64,000 nt of DNA from Myxococcota bacterium (GCA_029251165.1 JAQXDW010000014.1:1-64000); one strand, 5' to 3'; shown: positions 42,912 to 52,507, numbered from the stretch's first letter. A program made the numbers and translations. Notes: generated from the sequence alone by a model not told the origin.

Positions 42912-44027
42912 TCAGTCGTCGCTGAGGTGGGGGAGCGGCGGGAGGAAGGTCTCGTAGAAGAACGCGCAGTCCTCGCGGATCTTCTCTTCGCTGAGGTTGA
43001 ACTTCTCGAGGTCGTACTTGTGCTTGGACTTGTAGGCGCGCTGCTTGGCGGCACGCTCCGTGATGGTCTGCTTGAGCGCTTCGCTCGGCTCGTGACCGAG
43101 GAAGGGAAGCATCTCCCCCATCACAACCTCGAACTCCTTCATCATGCGGTCGTAACGTACGATGTATACATTTTCTTTAGGGATTCTTCCGGCGGTGTAG
43201 TCATCGTGGAACCGCTTGAGCAGCATCACGAAGCCATCGTAGAGCCGATCGAACCAGCGCTGGCGGACATCCTCAGGGAGCGACCAGAACCCAAATGCCT
43301 CCTCCAGCACGCCCGTCACCAGGCTCATTCCGCTGGGGAAGATGCTGACCGGATCTCGAGCCATGTACAGCATCCGGGCGTCGGGGAACTTCTCGAGAAA
43401 CTGCGGCACCCGCGGGGAGACGCTGAACAGCTTGGCGACGACTCGGTCGGCCTTGTGGGCCACGAGGTTGCGCTTCCAGAGCGACTCCATCCACTCGAAG
43501 TCACGCTCGGAGGTGTCACGAACCTGGGGATCGACGGTGTACAGCAGATCATCGTCGTCAAATGCCAGGAAGAAGCCGTAGAGAAAGAAGCCATCGAAGT
43601 ACCGGGTGATCATCGAGGCGTCGTCGGTCTCGACCTTCGAGAGGCTGGTCGCGTGGACCTCCGGCTTGTGGAACTTCGCTGGGCTGACCGCCTCAAGGAG
43701 CGGCAGCAGGGGCTTGAGGATCGTCTGAAGCACCAGCGAGGGGTAGACCATCCGGAACAGCTCCATGCCCACACCGATCTTGTGGTCGGTGAGGAAGCGC
43801 TGCATGAAGGTGGTTCCAGTCCGCGGGTTTCCGATCAGGATGATCGGGGACTTCACCGGCTGCTTCTTGTACGCCGAGAAGAACACGCCATCGAGGGCAC
43901 GCCCGATGTTGATTCCGATGCGCATGTTCAGGAGGACCAGCGCAGCGATCCAGGGGCGAAAGCGCACACCAAAAGTCTTGGCCAGGATCAGGCGGACGCG
44001 GTTCATTCTTGCGGGGATGGTTTCCAT
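42912..44027 (-). CDS. PAPS-dependent sulfotransferase
   Basis: A 371-residue protein of the Sulfotransfer family. The 5'-phosphosulfate loop is Gly-Asn-Pro-Arg-Thr-Gly-Thr-Thr near residue 66 and the 3'-phosphate segment is Ala-Arg-Asp-Pro-Val-Ser-Ile-Phe-Pro-Ser near 223. An N-terminal hydrophobic stretch (about residues 24-37) may associate it with the membrane. It uses PAPS, which needs an active APS kinase; the kinase domain at 3.2-3.6 kb looks dead, so another must exist. TAAGAG lies 7 bases before the ATG. Acceptor unknown (lipid, glycan or sterol). Confidence 0.88.
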   Translation of the reverse strand: METIPARMNRVRLILAKTFGVRFRPWIAALVLLNMRIGINIGRALDGVFFSAYKKQPVKSPIILIGNPRTGTTFMQRFLTDHKIGVGMELFRMVYPSLVLQTILKPLLPLLEAVSPAKFHKPEVHATSLSKVETDDASMITRYFDGFFLYGFFLAFDDDDLLYTVDPQVRDTSERDFEWMESLWKRNLVAHKADRVVAKLFSVSPRVPQFLEKFPDARMLYMARDPVSIFPSGMSLVTGVLEEAFGFWSLPEDVRQRWFDRLYDGFVMLLKRFHDDYTAGRIPKENVYIVRYDRMMKEFEVVMGEMLPFLGHEPSEALKQTITERAAKQRAYKSKHKYDLEKFNLSEEKIREDCAFFYETFLPPLPHLSDD

Positions 44028-44313
44028 GGCCCCCCTCTTACCCGTGCCTGGGGATTCTGGCGATCTGAAGCCAGGGCCTGGAGGAGAGGGTTGGTCAAAT
44101 CGTTACAGATGATGCTTTTTGGTGCAGAAGCGGCCCCACGCGCTGCGGCATGCACAGACACCTGCGGCTCACCGTCGCCGCGACGCCTGCTGCGAGTCGG
44201 ATCATGTGGGGCGCTGATCGGGCCGCGAGCCTGGATGACGCGCGCCACCAGCGGGGAGATGTGGGGTCGAATTGTGCGGCTCCAGTGACCACAGGAATTG
44301 CCGGACTATATTA
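44028..44313. other. Divergent intergenic region
   Basis: About 290 bases between the sulfotransferase and acyl-CoA dehydrogenase genes. Apart from a possible -10 for the sulfotransferase at its left end and the operator just to its right, I see no gene, repeat or strong hairpin in it. Confidence 0.5.
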
Positions 44314-44331
44314 TGAATGAATCCTCATTCA
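44314..44331 (+). promoter_or_regulatory. FadR/TetR-type operator TGAATGA-N4-TCATTCA
   Basis: A perfect 7-bp inverted repeat with a 4-base spacer, 15 bases before the acyl-CoA dehydrogenase ATG. It matches the known consensus of TetR-family fatty-acid-degradation repressors (for example Bacillus FadR, TGAATGA-N4-TCATTCA). TATATTATG immediately upstream may be part of the promoter. Acyl-CoA would lift repression. Confidence 0.72.
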
Positions 44332-44345
44332 GTTCTGGAGCCGCC

Positions 44346-46121
44346 ATGAGCCACTACAAGACCCCCCTCGAAGACATCCGCTTCAACCTCGAAGCCTTCG
44401 GATACACCGAGAATGTCCACAGTATGCCGGACTTCGCTGACTTCGATCTGGATACCGCGATGGGCATTATCGAGGAGTTTGCTAAGTTCTGTGAGGGCGA
44501 GTTGCTCCCGCTGAATGCAAAGGGCGATCACGACGATCTGGTCTTTGACCCCAAGGACTACTCGGTCACCACTGCCGATGGCTTCAAGGAGGCCTGGGCG
44601 GCCTACGCGGCTGCCGGCTGGAGCGGGGTCACCGGTCCGGTCGAGTACGGCGGCTTCGGTGCTCCGCATGCCGTCGGCGTCATGACCGGCGAGAGCCTCA
44701 TCGCGACGAACAAGAGCTTCTCGATGTGCGACGGTCTGAGCAAGGGGCTGATCAACGCCCTGGCGGCCGGCGGTGTCTCGGAGGAGCTCAAGTCGACCTA
44801 CCTCCCCAAGCTCATCAGCGGTGAGTGGACCGGCACCATGTGCCTCACCGAGGCCCAGTGCGGCACCGACCTCGGGCTGATGACCACCAAGGCCATCCCC
44901 AACGACGACGGCTCCTTCCGCCTGACCGGCTCCAAGATCTGGATCTCGTTTGGAGAGCACGACTACGCCGAGAACATCATCCACCTCGTGCTCGCACGGC
45001 TCCCGGATGCTCCTTCAGGGATTAAGGGAATCAGTGCGTTTATCGTGCCCAAGTTCCTCGACGATGGCTCTCGCAACCCGGTGTTCTGCGGTGGCCTTGA
45101 GCACAAGATGGGCATCAACGCCTCGCCGACCTGCGTCATCAACATGGAGGAGGCGCAGGGCTGGCTGGTCGGCGCCCCGCACAAGGGCATGCGCACGATG
45201 TTCGTCATGATGAACACCGCTCGCCTGCACACCGGGCTGGAGGGTGTCGCCCTGGGCGAGCATGCCTACCAGGCTGCGCTGTCGTTTGCCAAGGACCGCC
45301 GTCAGAGCCGCGCCCTCGACAAGTCCAAGCGCGAGGCGGGTGTCGCCGCAGACAACATCCTCGTCCACCCCGACGTGCGCCGGATGCTGCTCAACGTCAA
45401 GTCCACCACCGAGCCCCTTCGCGGACTCGGCTGCTGGATCGCCACCCAGATCGACGTCGCCCACCACCACCCCGACGCCGCCACCCGCGAGAAGGCTTCT
45501 GGCCTGGTCGCCCTGCTCACCCCGGTCATCAAGAGCTACGGCTCCGAGCGCGGCTTCTTGAACACTTCGGAGGCCATGCAGGTCATGGGCGGCGCGGGCT
45601 TCACCCAGGACTGGCCGGTTGAGCAGCTGATGCGGGATCTGCGCATCGCGATGCTCTACGAGGGCACCAACCACATCCAGGCCCTCGACCTGGTGGGCCG
45701 CAAGCTGCCGATGAACGGCGGTGCGCTGATCATGGGCTTCGCCGCTGAGGTGAAGGAGGGCATCAAGGCCGCCGCCGCCGATCCCGCGATCGCGCCGTTT
45801 GCCGGCATCCTCGCTGGGTACAGCAAGCAGCTGAGCACGGTGACCCAGGGGCTGATGATGTCCGCGATGCAGGACCGTGAGGTCGTCGGTGCCGTCGCCA
45901 GCAGCTACCTCAACTTCTTCGCCCTGGTCACCCTGGGCCACGTCTGGCTGCGTCAGCTCGCCCACGCCAAGACCTACGGCGAGGAGAGCGCGACGTGGCG
46001 CGGCAAGCTTCAGACCGCGCGCTTCTTCTTCGAGAGCGTGCTGCCGGAGGCGGACGTGTTCGCTGCTCGGGTTGCGGCCGGCAAGGGCTCGGTGACCGAC
46101 ATCGACATCTCGCTGCTGTAG
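44346..46121 (+). CDS. Acyl-CoA dehydrogenase
   Basis: A 591-residue FAD enzyme of beta-oxidation that forms the trans-2 double bond of acyl-CoA. It belongs to the long (FadE5-like, about 600 residues) group. The flavin/substrate region Met-Cys-Leu-Thr-Glu-Ala-Gln-Cys-Gly-Thr-Asp is near residue 160 and the catalytic Glu lies in Leu-Tyr-Glu-Gly-Thr-Asn-His-Ile-Gln near 440, followed by a C-terminal helical extension. ATG 44346 has TGGAG 5 bases upstream; an earlier in-frame start would cover the operator. Confidence 0.94.
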   Translation: MSHYKTPLEDIRFNLEAFGYTENVHSMPDFADFDLDTAMGIIEEFAKFCEGELLPLNAKGDHDDLVFDPKDYSVTTADGFKEAWAAYAAAGWSGVTGPVEYGGFGAPHAVGVMTGESLIATNKSFSMCDGLSKGLINALAAGGVSEELKSTYLPKLISGEWTGTMCLTEAQCGTDLGLMTTKAIPNDDGSFRLTGSKIWISFGEHDYAENIIHLVLARLPDAPSGIKGISAFIVPKFLDDGSRNPVFCGGLEHKMGINASPTCVINMEEAQGWLVGAPHKGMRTMFVMMNTARLHTGLEGVALGEHAYQAALSFAKDRRQSRALDKSKREAGVAADNILVHPDVRRMLLNVKSTTEPLRGLGCWIATQIDVAHHHPDAATREKASGLVALLTPVIKSYGSERGFLNTSEAMQVMGGAGFTQDWPVEQLMRDLRIAMLYEGTNHIQALDLVGRKLPMNGGALIMGFAAEVKEGIKAAAADPAIAPFAGILAGYSKQLSTVTQGLMMSAMQDREVVGAVASSYLNFFALVTLGHVWLRQLAHAKTYGEESATWRGKLQTARFFFESVLPEADVFAARVAAGKGSVTDIDISLL

Positions 46122-46268
46122 TCCGAGGGCTGTCGCGGCCGGGTGGTGTCTGCGGTCCCGCGCGCCGACGACCGACTCGCCCGGCGCTGGCGTCCTGCTC
46201 CGCTCAGGTGTCCTCGGGCACCTGGGCGGTGCTCGCTTCAGCCTGGGTGCTCCTGGCGGACCGTGCCC

Positions 46269-47012
46269 TCAGCGCTGGGCCCAGCGTCCGAGGTGGAGCT
46301 GTGCCTGGCGCTTCCACCAGGTCCAGTTGTGGGTGACGTCCTTGCCCCAGATGTCCCGGGTGTGGGGGATCTGCTTGCGCTGACACAGCGCGGCGAGGGC
46401 GACCGTCTCCTCGATGCAGCCTTCCTCCCACTTGCCCTGCCCGCAGACGAGGGTGAGGTGGGTCTGCTGCTGAACCCGCGAGAGTGCCGCACCGGAGAGG
46501 CCCGGGACGAAGTGCAGGGGGCTGTTGAAGTAGATGTCGGTGCTCAGCTCGCCGTCGGTGAACGCGGTGGCGAGGTAGCGCCCGGACATGCACAGGGCCC
46601 GGTCGAAGTGCTCGGGGAACTTCAGGGCGAACAGGGCGGCGTACATCGCGCCCAGGCTGCAGCCGGCAGCGCCGACCGGTGCGCTCCAGCCGCCGCAGTC
46701 CTCCCGGATGAACGGCAGCAGGGTGCTCAGGACGAACTGCTCATAGCGGCGGTGGTGCTGCATGCGTGCGTCGGCGGGCTCGTCGCGGCGGGTCCAGGCG
46801 GCCGCGACGTTGCTCTCTGGACAGTAGAGCTTGAGGGCTCCGCGCTGGATGAGGGGGGCGAGGGCCTCGATCATGCCCTGCGCCTGCCACTCATGGGCGA
46901 AGCCAGCGGCGGAGGGAAAGATGACGACGGGAGGCCCGAAGTGGCCGAAGGCCCAGACGTGAACCGAGCGACCGAGGTGAGGGTCGGGGAGCATGAGGTG
47001 TCGGCCGTTCAT
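46269..47012 (-). CDS. Esterase-family alpha/beta hydrolase
   Basis: A 247-residue protein related to the esterase D/antigen-85-type family: Pro-Val-Val-Ile-Phe-Pro-Ser-Ala near the N-terminus, nucleophile elbow Gly-Cys-Ser-Leu-Gly-Ala, and a late His in Thr-His-Asn-Trp-Thr-Trp-Trp. No signal peptide. GGAGG lies 7 bases before the ATG. Substrate unknown. Confidence 0.85.
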   Translation of the reverse strand: MNGRHLMLPDPHLGRSVHVWAFGHFGPPVVIFPSAAGFAHEWQAQGMIEALAPLIQRGALKLYCPESNVAAAWTRRDEPADARMQHHRRYEQFVLSTLLPFIREDCGGWSAPVGAAGCSLGAMYAALFALKFPEHFDRALCMSGRYLATAFTDGELSTDIYFNSPLHFVPGLSGAALSRVQQQTHLTLVCGQGKWEEGCIEETVALAALCQRKQIPHTRDIWGKDVTHNWTWWKRQAQLHLGRWAQR

Positions 47013-47396
47013 TGTTGAGCCTCCAGGGACAGGCGCCCCCTATTGACCGGTCTAGAGCTTGGGAGCAAGGTGTTTTGGTGTTCGGCGAGGGGTTGAGAGC
47101 GGTGCACCCTGTGCTCTGTCTGGATCCGCAGCGGCGCTGCAGGTTGCGCCGACTCCTGGCCTGTGGCCGCCTCGGACTCCGCCGGTCCTGTGAGGGCCCT
47201 GCGCGTGGATGACGGCGTGGACCTCGGCTGATCGGTGGCGGCTGATGGTGCCTCCGGGCTGCGGCGAAGCGAGCTCTTGGAGGCCGCTGGTGTGTGGCGG
47301 GGTGCGGCGGTTGGTCGTCGCTGGACGGCATCTCTGCCCCGATGAGGTGAACAGCATCGCGCCACGGAGATACTTGGGGCCGCAGGGGGCACCGCG
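47013..47396. other. Divergent intergenic region
   Basis: 384 bases between the esterase and the FG-GAP lipoprotein. Both genes point away from it, so it holds two promoters, but no clear hexamers, repeat or small ORF stand out. Confidence 0.5.
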
Positions 47397-49346
47397 ATGG
47401 AACACCGTGCATGGCTACTGCTGACACTCTCCGGCTGCATCGAGACCGGGCTGAACCAGCCGACCGACGATGTGGCCGAGCCCATGGACTCTGCCGCGCC
47501 GGACACCGCCTCGCCTGAGGAGATCCTTCCGGACTGCGACGTCACCCTGGCTCCGGTCGCTGCGGTCGAGCGTCTCAAGGTCTGTGAGGCCCCTGATGTC
47601 ATCGTCGCGGACGCCTGGCGAATGGAGGAGGAGTGGCTGTGGACCAGCGTGGCTGCGGATCCCGCTGTGGATCAGGTCCTGCTCATGCCGGCGATCGGCA
47701 ACCTCACCGACGACGACGGCGACGGGCGCGTCACTGAGTCGGACATCCCGGACGTGCTGGTGGTGGCCTGGGACGACACCGACTGGCGCATGGAGTATCC
47801 CCGGCTGGTGCTGCTGGATGGCGCGACCGGCGAGGAGCACTGGAGCCTCCTGGGCTTCTACCCCCTCTCAGGGGTCGCGATGGTCGATGTCACCGGAGAC
47901 GAGGAGGCAGAGGCGGTGGCGGTGACCACCGGCGGTGAGGTGTCCGCAGTCAGCGGAGAGGGGGAGGTGTTGTGGACCTCGGAGCCGTTCCTCGCGGCCA
48001 ATTACGACCCTGACACCAGCTATTACCTCATCCCGATCATCACCTCCGCAGACCTCGACGGAGACGGCCACGCCGAGATCATTGCCTATGACCACATCCT
48101 CGATGGCGCGACCGGTGCCGTCGAGGTCGCCCTGCCCCACGACAACGCCACCCCGTTCATGATGGCCAGCGTCGGTGACATTGACCTCGACGGTGAGCAG
48201 GAGATCGTCCTGGGCTCACACGTCTACGGGCCGGACGGCACCATCGAGTGGTCCTCTCCGCTGGCCGGTGACTACGGACACTGGAGCGCGATCCTCAACA
48301 TCGACGGAGACGACGAAGCCGAGGTCGCGATGATCGCGGAGGGACGGCTGGAGATCTACGAGCACGACGGGCAGACGCGCATCAGCGTTGAGGCCGGCGG
48401 ACCCAACATCGGCGCGCCCTGCGTGGCGGACTTTGACGGGGATGGTCTGCCCGAGATCGGCTGGGCGAGCAACAACAGCAGCATCACCAACAACGCGTTC
48501 AGCACCTTCGTGGTTTATAACCACGACGGCAGTCTGCTCTGGAGCCGCTCGGTGTCCGACAACACCGGGATGCTCGCCGGCTGCAGCGGCTACGACTTTG
48601 ACGGAGATGGTGCCTACGAGATCCTCTATGCCGACAGCCAGCGCATGCTGGTCATGGACGGCGCCGCCGGCACCACCCTGATGTCTCGCGAGGAGCACGC
48701 CAGCACGACCATCTGGGAGTACCCAGTCGTTGCCGATGTTGACGGCGACTTCTCCGCTGAGATTGTGTTCGTCTCCAACACCCTGGGGAGCGGCAGCAGC
48801 GACACGGACATCCCCGGCGTGGTCATGCTCGGCCACCCCGAGGACGCCTGGCTCGCCAGCGGCCCGACCTGGCACGTCCACGACTTCGCGGTCACCAACA
48901 TCAACGCCGACGGCAGCCTGCCGGTCGCTCCCCGCTACTGGCTGGAGGACAACGTCTTCCGCGCCCGACCCGCGATCAACGCCGACATCGGCATCGATCT
49001 GATCGCCAGCATCACCGACGTCTGCTTCACGGGCTGCGGCGAGGACGATGTCATGAAGGTCTCTGTCGAGGTCGCCAACCAGGGGCTGTACCCGGCCGGT
49101 GAGGGGGTGCCGGTCTCTGTGTTTGCCAACAACGGCGGCTCCCTGGAGCTGGTGGGCATCCAGAACACCGAGCACACCATCCCGCCGGGCATGTCCGCCG
49201 GCGGGATGGTCATCTCGCTGCCTGCTGCGGGCATCGGCAGCGACGGCTTGACGGTCCGGGTCGATGAGCTGGGGGCTGGCTTCGGGCTCGTCGATGAGTG
49301 CGATGAGCTGAACAACGCTGCGCGCTGGGATGGCACCTGCGAGTAG
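47397..49346 (+). CDS. Large FG-GAP/VCBS lipoprotein with CARDB domain
   Basis: A 649-residue protein. Lipobox Thr-Leu-Ser-Gly-Cys (Cys14), then an acidic linker. Residues about 90-500 contain eight or so Asp-x-Asp-Gly-Asp-x-x-x-Glu-Ile repeats, the calcium-binding FG-GAP/VCBS blades of an integrin-alpha-like propeller. Residues from about 540 match a CARDB-type adhesion domain (Val-Ser-Val-Glu-Val-Ala-Asn-Gln-Gly). Probably a surface protein for adhesion or substrate binding. The ATG is preceded by CAGGGGG. Confidence 0.88.
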   Translation: MEHRAWLLLTLSGCIETGLNQPTDDVAEPMDSAAPDTASPEEILPDCDVTLAPVAAVERLKVCEAPDVIVADAWRMEEEWLWTSVAADPAVDQVLLMPAIGNLTDDDGDGRVTESDIPDVLVVAWDDTDWRMEYPRLVLLDGATGEEHWSLLGFYPLSGVAMVDVTGDEEAEAVAVTTGGEVSAVSGEGEVLWTSEPFLAANYDPDTSYYLIPIITSADLDGDGHAEIIAYDHILDGATGAVEVALPHDNATPFMMASVGDIDLDGEQEIVLGSHVYGPDGTIEWSSPLAGDYGHWSAILNIDGDDEAEVAMIAEGRLEIYEHDGQTRISVEAGGPNIGAPCVADFDGDGLPEIGWASNNSSITNNAFSTFVVYNHDGSLLWSRSVSDNTGMLAGCSGYDFDGDGAYEILYADSQRMLVMDGAAGTTLMSREEHASTTIWEYPVVADVDGDFSAEIVFVSNTLGSGSSDTDIPGVVMLGHPEDAWLASGPTWHVHDFAVTNINADGSLPVAPRYWLEDNVFRARPAINADIGIDLIASITDVCFTGCGEDDVMKVSVEVANQGLYPAGEGVPVSVFANNGGSLELVGIQNTEHTIPPGMSAGGMVISLPAAGIGSDGLTVRVDELGAGFGLVDECDELNNAARWDGTCE

Positions 49347-49393
49347 CCCTTCCGGGTGGCGGTCATGCTCCAGAGGAGCGCGGCGGTCGTGCG

Positions 49394-50980
49394 CTACCAG
49401 CGCAACCCAGAGGTCGACCAGACCAGCCCGGTGCGGACATGCACGATGTCGATCTCGAGCCGCAGCTTGTCGTCGAACCGCACCCGGGTCTGGAGTGCGT
49501 CGCCGGCATGCAGCGGAACCGGGTTGTTGTAGTAGGTCTCAAACCGCACCGAGTCCTCGAAGATGAGCAGCACGGTGTCCTCAAGGCTCTCCGACTCCGT
49601 CCAGCCAAACGTTGCCTTGAAGCCGCTGCCGGACTGCTGGACGTGGGTGTCGCCGAGGAAGGTCTTGTCGTGGGCGGTGCTGATCAGCTCGCCCTGCTTG
49701 ACGAGGATGTCCCAGACCAGCTTGCCGAGGCCTAAGTCCTGGACCTGCTGACCGAGGTGGTAGGGGCAGGCCCGCTCGCGGATCTGGAGGCCGCCGCGCT
49801 CGGCGTGGTTGACCGCACCGATGGCGATGATCTCCTGGGGGTTGGGCACGGTCTGGCAGCCGGGCAGGATCTTCATGACCTCCTGCTTGAACAGCCTGTA
49901 GCGCCCCAGGCCGCCGACCAGGTAGCTCGCTCCCCACTCGGTCCGCTCCGAGCCCGTGACCGTGTTGTACGCCTTGAGCAGCTTGCCGATAAACCGGGAG
50001 ATCTGCTTGAAGCGCGGCCCGTCGAGCAGCTTCTTGTCGATCTCGGCGGGAGAAAAGCGGACGGTGATGCGGCCGATGCGTGCATCGTCAGTGGAGATCT
50101 CGCGGGTGAAGGCGGGCACCGGGACGAGGCTGTACTCGCGGAAGATGCGCTTGAGTCCGTCGCGGAGGGAGGCATCGCGGCGCCACAGGCGAGGCAGCTT
50201 GGTGCTGAAGGCGCCCGACCTCGTGAGGATCTTGACGAACTCTTCGAACAGGCTCTCTCCGGCGACTCCGATGGAGCTGGAGAACGGGATGGTGTAGTGA
50301 AGCAGGCCCTCGCCTTCATCCCGCTTCGCCACACAGACCGCGGCATCCAGGGTCCCGCCGCCGGCGTCGATGACCAGGGTGGGCTCTCCCTCAGGCACGT
50401 CGAGGAACATGCTCTCGATCCCCAGCAGCGCGGCCACTGGCTCCTCGACGAGGTAGGCGAAGACGTCGATGTTGTTGGTGGACAGCTGCCCGCGGAGCAT
50501 GCGCTCGAGGTCGAAGATGACCTGGTGGTAGGTCGAGGTCAGCGTCGGATCCTGGGCCCAGCCACCGGGAAGGGTGAAGCTGACATCGAGGCGGGTGGTG
50601 CCCTTGAGGCGGGCGGCCATGCGCTTGATCTCGGGCATCAGGCGGGTCAGGAAGTGAGCGGCCATGTCCTGAAACAAGCTGGCAGCCTCGTCGATCTCAT
50701 AGGCCCGCTCCAGGGGGGGATCCGCCTTCATGAAGGCCTTGAAGGTGTGGTGGAGGGTGGCGCCCTTGTACTGCTGGGCGCCGACGAGCGCCTCGAAGCC
50801 GTACAGGCGCTCGCCGCCGTCTTGCTCCAGGATCGCGGAGGGGTAGTACTCCTGCTGGGCGGCGCTGCCCTCGACCCACAGCATCCGGCGGGTGCCGGCG
50901 ACATGAATGTAGGCCTGACAGGTGGAGGTTCCGACGTCTACACCGAGGGCAATTCGGTTGTCGTGCTTGTCGTCGCTCAT
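49394..50980 (-). CDS. Hsp70/actin-fold ATPase
   Basis: A 528-residue protein with the actin/Hsp70 ATPase fold: phosphate-1 Gly-Val-Asp-Val-Gly-Thr-Ser-Thr near residue 13, phosphate-2 Val-Ile-Asp-Ala-Gly-Gly-Gly-Thr-Leu-Asp near 198, and adenosine motif Leu-Val-Gly-Gly-Leu-Gly-Arg near 360. The C-terminal part (from about 400) is beta-rich but does not look like a canonical DnaK substrate domain, and the EEVD/lid region is missing. It is a divergent Hsp70-like protein of unknown client. GGAGG precedes the ATG. Confidence 0.85.
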   Translation of the reverse strand: MSDDKHDNRIALGVDVGTSTCQAYIHVAGTRRMLWVEGSAAQQEYYPSAILEQDGGERLYGFEALVGAQQYKGATLHHTFKAFMKADPPLERAYEIDEAASLFQDMAAHFLTRLMPEIKRMAARLKGTTRLDVSFTLPGGWAQDPTLTSTYHQVIFDLERMLRGQLSTNNIDVFAYLVEEPVAALLGIESMFLDVPEGEPTLVIDAGGGTLDAAVCVAKRDEGEGLLHYTIPFSSSIGVAGESLFEEFVKILTRSGAFSTKLPRLWRRDASLRDGLKRIFREYSLVPVPAFTREISTDDARIGRITVRFSPAEIDKKLLDGPRFKQISRFIGKLLKAYNTVTGSERTEWGASYLVGGLGRYRLFKQEVMKILPGCQTVPNPQEIIAIGAVNHAERGGLQIRERACPYHLGQQVQDLGLGKLVWDILVKQGELISTAHDKTFLGDTHVQQSGSGFKATFGWTESESLEDTVLLIFEDSVRFETYYNNPVPLHAGDALQTRVRFDDKLRLEIDIVHVRTGLVWSTSGLRW

Positions 50981-51018
50981 GGAACCTCCGGGCTGCCTGA
51001 GGGGTATCTTGCCTCAGA

Positions 51019-51936
51019 TCAGTCGATGACAAATTGAACCGACGGTCCAGCCCGCAGGACGATGGACTGTCTGGGCGGGTAGAGGTCCCCGTCGATGGTG
51101 TAGCGGAGCGGCGCGCGGAACGTCAGCGCGATGGTCTTCGCGAGGTGATCGATCACATCATCACGACGAATGGGACGGGCGAGGCGGATCGTTGGGACCG
51201 CCGTAGCGAACCGGAAGGGCGTCGAGCCGATGCCGATGAGCTGGATGTGACCGGGGGTGGTCGGGGCAGCGTAGAACGGTCGGAAGCCGAAGCCGAGATC
51301 GGCGACGGTTGCCGCACCGAGTGTGGTGAATTGGTTGGCGGAGGCGGGCTCACCGTCGATCACGAGATCCATCTGGCAGTGCCGGAACATCTCGGCAGCG
51401 TAGGGACCACCGACGAGGGCGGAGGCGATGCAGCGTGCCAGGACGACGAGCGCGGTCACTGGACCCGCGCCGCCGTCGTAGTAGGCCTCCAGGAAGTGCG
51501 CGATGCCGGCGTTGCCGAAGATGAACCCGGCGCGGTCCTCGTCGGTGATCATCAGGGTGCGCGCGGTCGTCGGCAGCGGCGGACCATCCAGCACGCGGCG
51601 AAGCATCCGCTCAGCCCCGGACCTCACGCCGACGTTGCGGGCGATGGTGTTCATGGTGCCGCCCTTGAGCAGGGCGATCGTCGGCAGCGGCCGATCTGTG
51701 CCGTAGGCGGCCAGAAGTGCGGTCATGACCTGATGGATGGTGCCGTCTCCGCCGCAGATGCCGATCACCTCGGGGGCCTGTCTGGCGAGCGTCACGGCGA
51801 CCTGTGCGAGCGCATCGAGGCCATCCGGGCACAGCAGCGTGCCGCGCCCTTCGAGCTGCGCGGCGAGGCGCTTGAGGCGACGAGGGCGCCGGCGGTTGGC
51901 GCCGCTGCGCGGATTGGCGATGATCGCCAGCGTCAT
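51019..51936 (-). CDS. Diacylglycerol/lipid kinase-family protein
   Basis: A 305-residue protein of the DAGK catalytic-domain family (YegS/DgkB type). It has Ile-Ala-Asn-Pro-Arg-Ser-Gly at the N-terminus, the nucleotide loop Gly-Gly-Asp-Gly-Thr-Ile near residue 76 and Gly-Gly-Thr-Met-Asn-Thr-Ile-Ala-Arg near 104. It phosphorylates a lipid such as diacylglycerol at the membrane. ATG 51936 gives the family N-terminus. It is 38 bases from the Hsp70-like gene on the same strand. Confidence 0.9.
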   Translation of the reverse strand: MTLAIIANPRSGANRRRPRRLKRLAAQLEGRGTLLCPDGLDALAQVAVTLARQAPEVIGICGGDGTIHQVMTALLAAYGTDRPLPTIALLKGGTMNTIARNVGVRSGAERMLRRVLDGPPLPTTARTLMITDEDRAGFIFGNAGIAHFLEAYYDGGAGPVTALVVLARCIASALVGGPYAAEMFRHCQMDLVIDGEPASANQFTTLGAATVADLGFGFRPFYAAPTTPGHIQLIGIGSTPFRFATAVPTIRLARPIRRDDVIDHLAKTIALTFRAPLRYTIDGDLYPPRQSIVLRAGPSVQFVID

Positions 51937-52183
51937 GACCGCGCGCCGTCGAGGTGTAGGGGGACGGTGAGGCTCGCGAGGCATGCCTGCCGGGCCGGCT
52001 TCCGCTGCTTCACTGAGGTGCGCGCCATCGCTCTGCTCCAGGAGGGGGGAAGGGTGCCGCTAACCGGTCTGCGACCGCTCCTGGGCAGTCCGCCTGGAGA
52101 AAGTGGCCGCAGTCAATCTGGACGGCGACCTCGACACTCCGCGATCCAGGCACATTGTGTGCGGTCTCATCGCTGGTTAGGTC

Positions 52184-52363
52184 GTGGCTGTGCTCGCCAC
52201 GACCTTCTCCAGCACTGAGGTTGTCTTCTTCTTTCTCTCCTGTGCGCTGTTCATGGGCTGGCAGGCGTACTTCTTCGTTCGCATCGTGCGGAACCCGGAT
52301 CGGCGGGCAGATGCCGAGGCGGATGCTCGACGGGCGGCCTGGGAGGCATCGCTGGAGGAATAG
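52184..52363 (+). CDS. Small single-helix membrane protein
   Basis: A 59-residue reading frame from GTG 52184. Residues about 12-33 are strongly hydrophobic and aromatic (Val-Val-Phe-Phe-Phe-Leu-Ser-Cys...), followed by Arg-Ile-Val-Arg-Asn-Pro-Asp and a charged Ala/Arg/Glu helix. The pattern is like many real small inner-membrane proteins, and the 250 bases before it hold nothing else. There is no good Shine-Dalgarno. Function unknown. Confidence 0.5.
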   Translation: MAVLATTFSSTEVVFFFLSCALFMGWQAYFFVRIVRNPDRRADAEADARRAAWEASLEE

Positions 52364-52507
52364 GGGACCGTCGGCCGTGCCGGCTGATGGTGGGTACGGT
52401 GAGCGAGGCGCTGTTCTTTGTACAGGTCCACTCCGGCATCGAGAAGGGCGCGACCGACCACCCCGGCGCGCTTGTGAAGACCTCGCTGGTGCTGGGGCCG
52501 TCAGTGC

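Noticed and set aside
47009..47602. Minus-strand frame of 197 codons in the 47.0-47.4 kb gap
   Set aside because: Overlaps the start of the FG-GAP lipoprotein, is Ser/Arg/Ala/Pro-rich and lacks a start signal.
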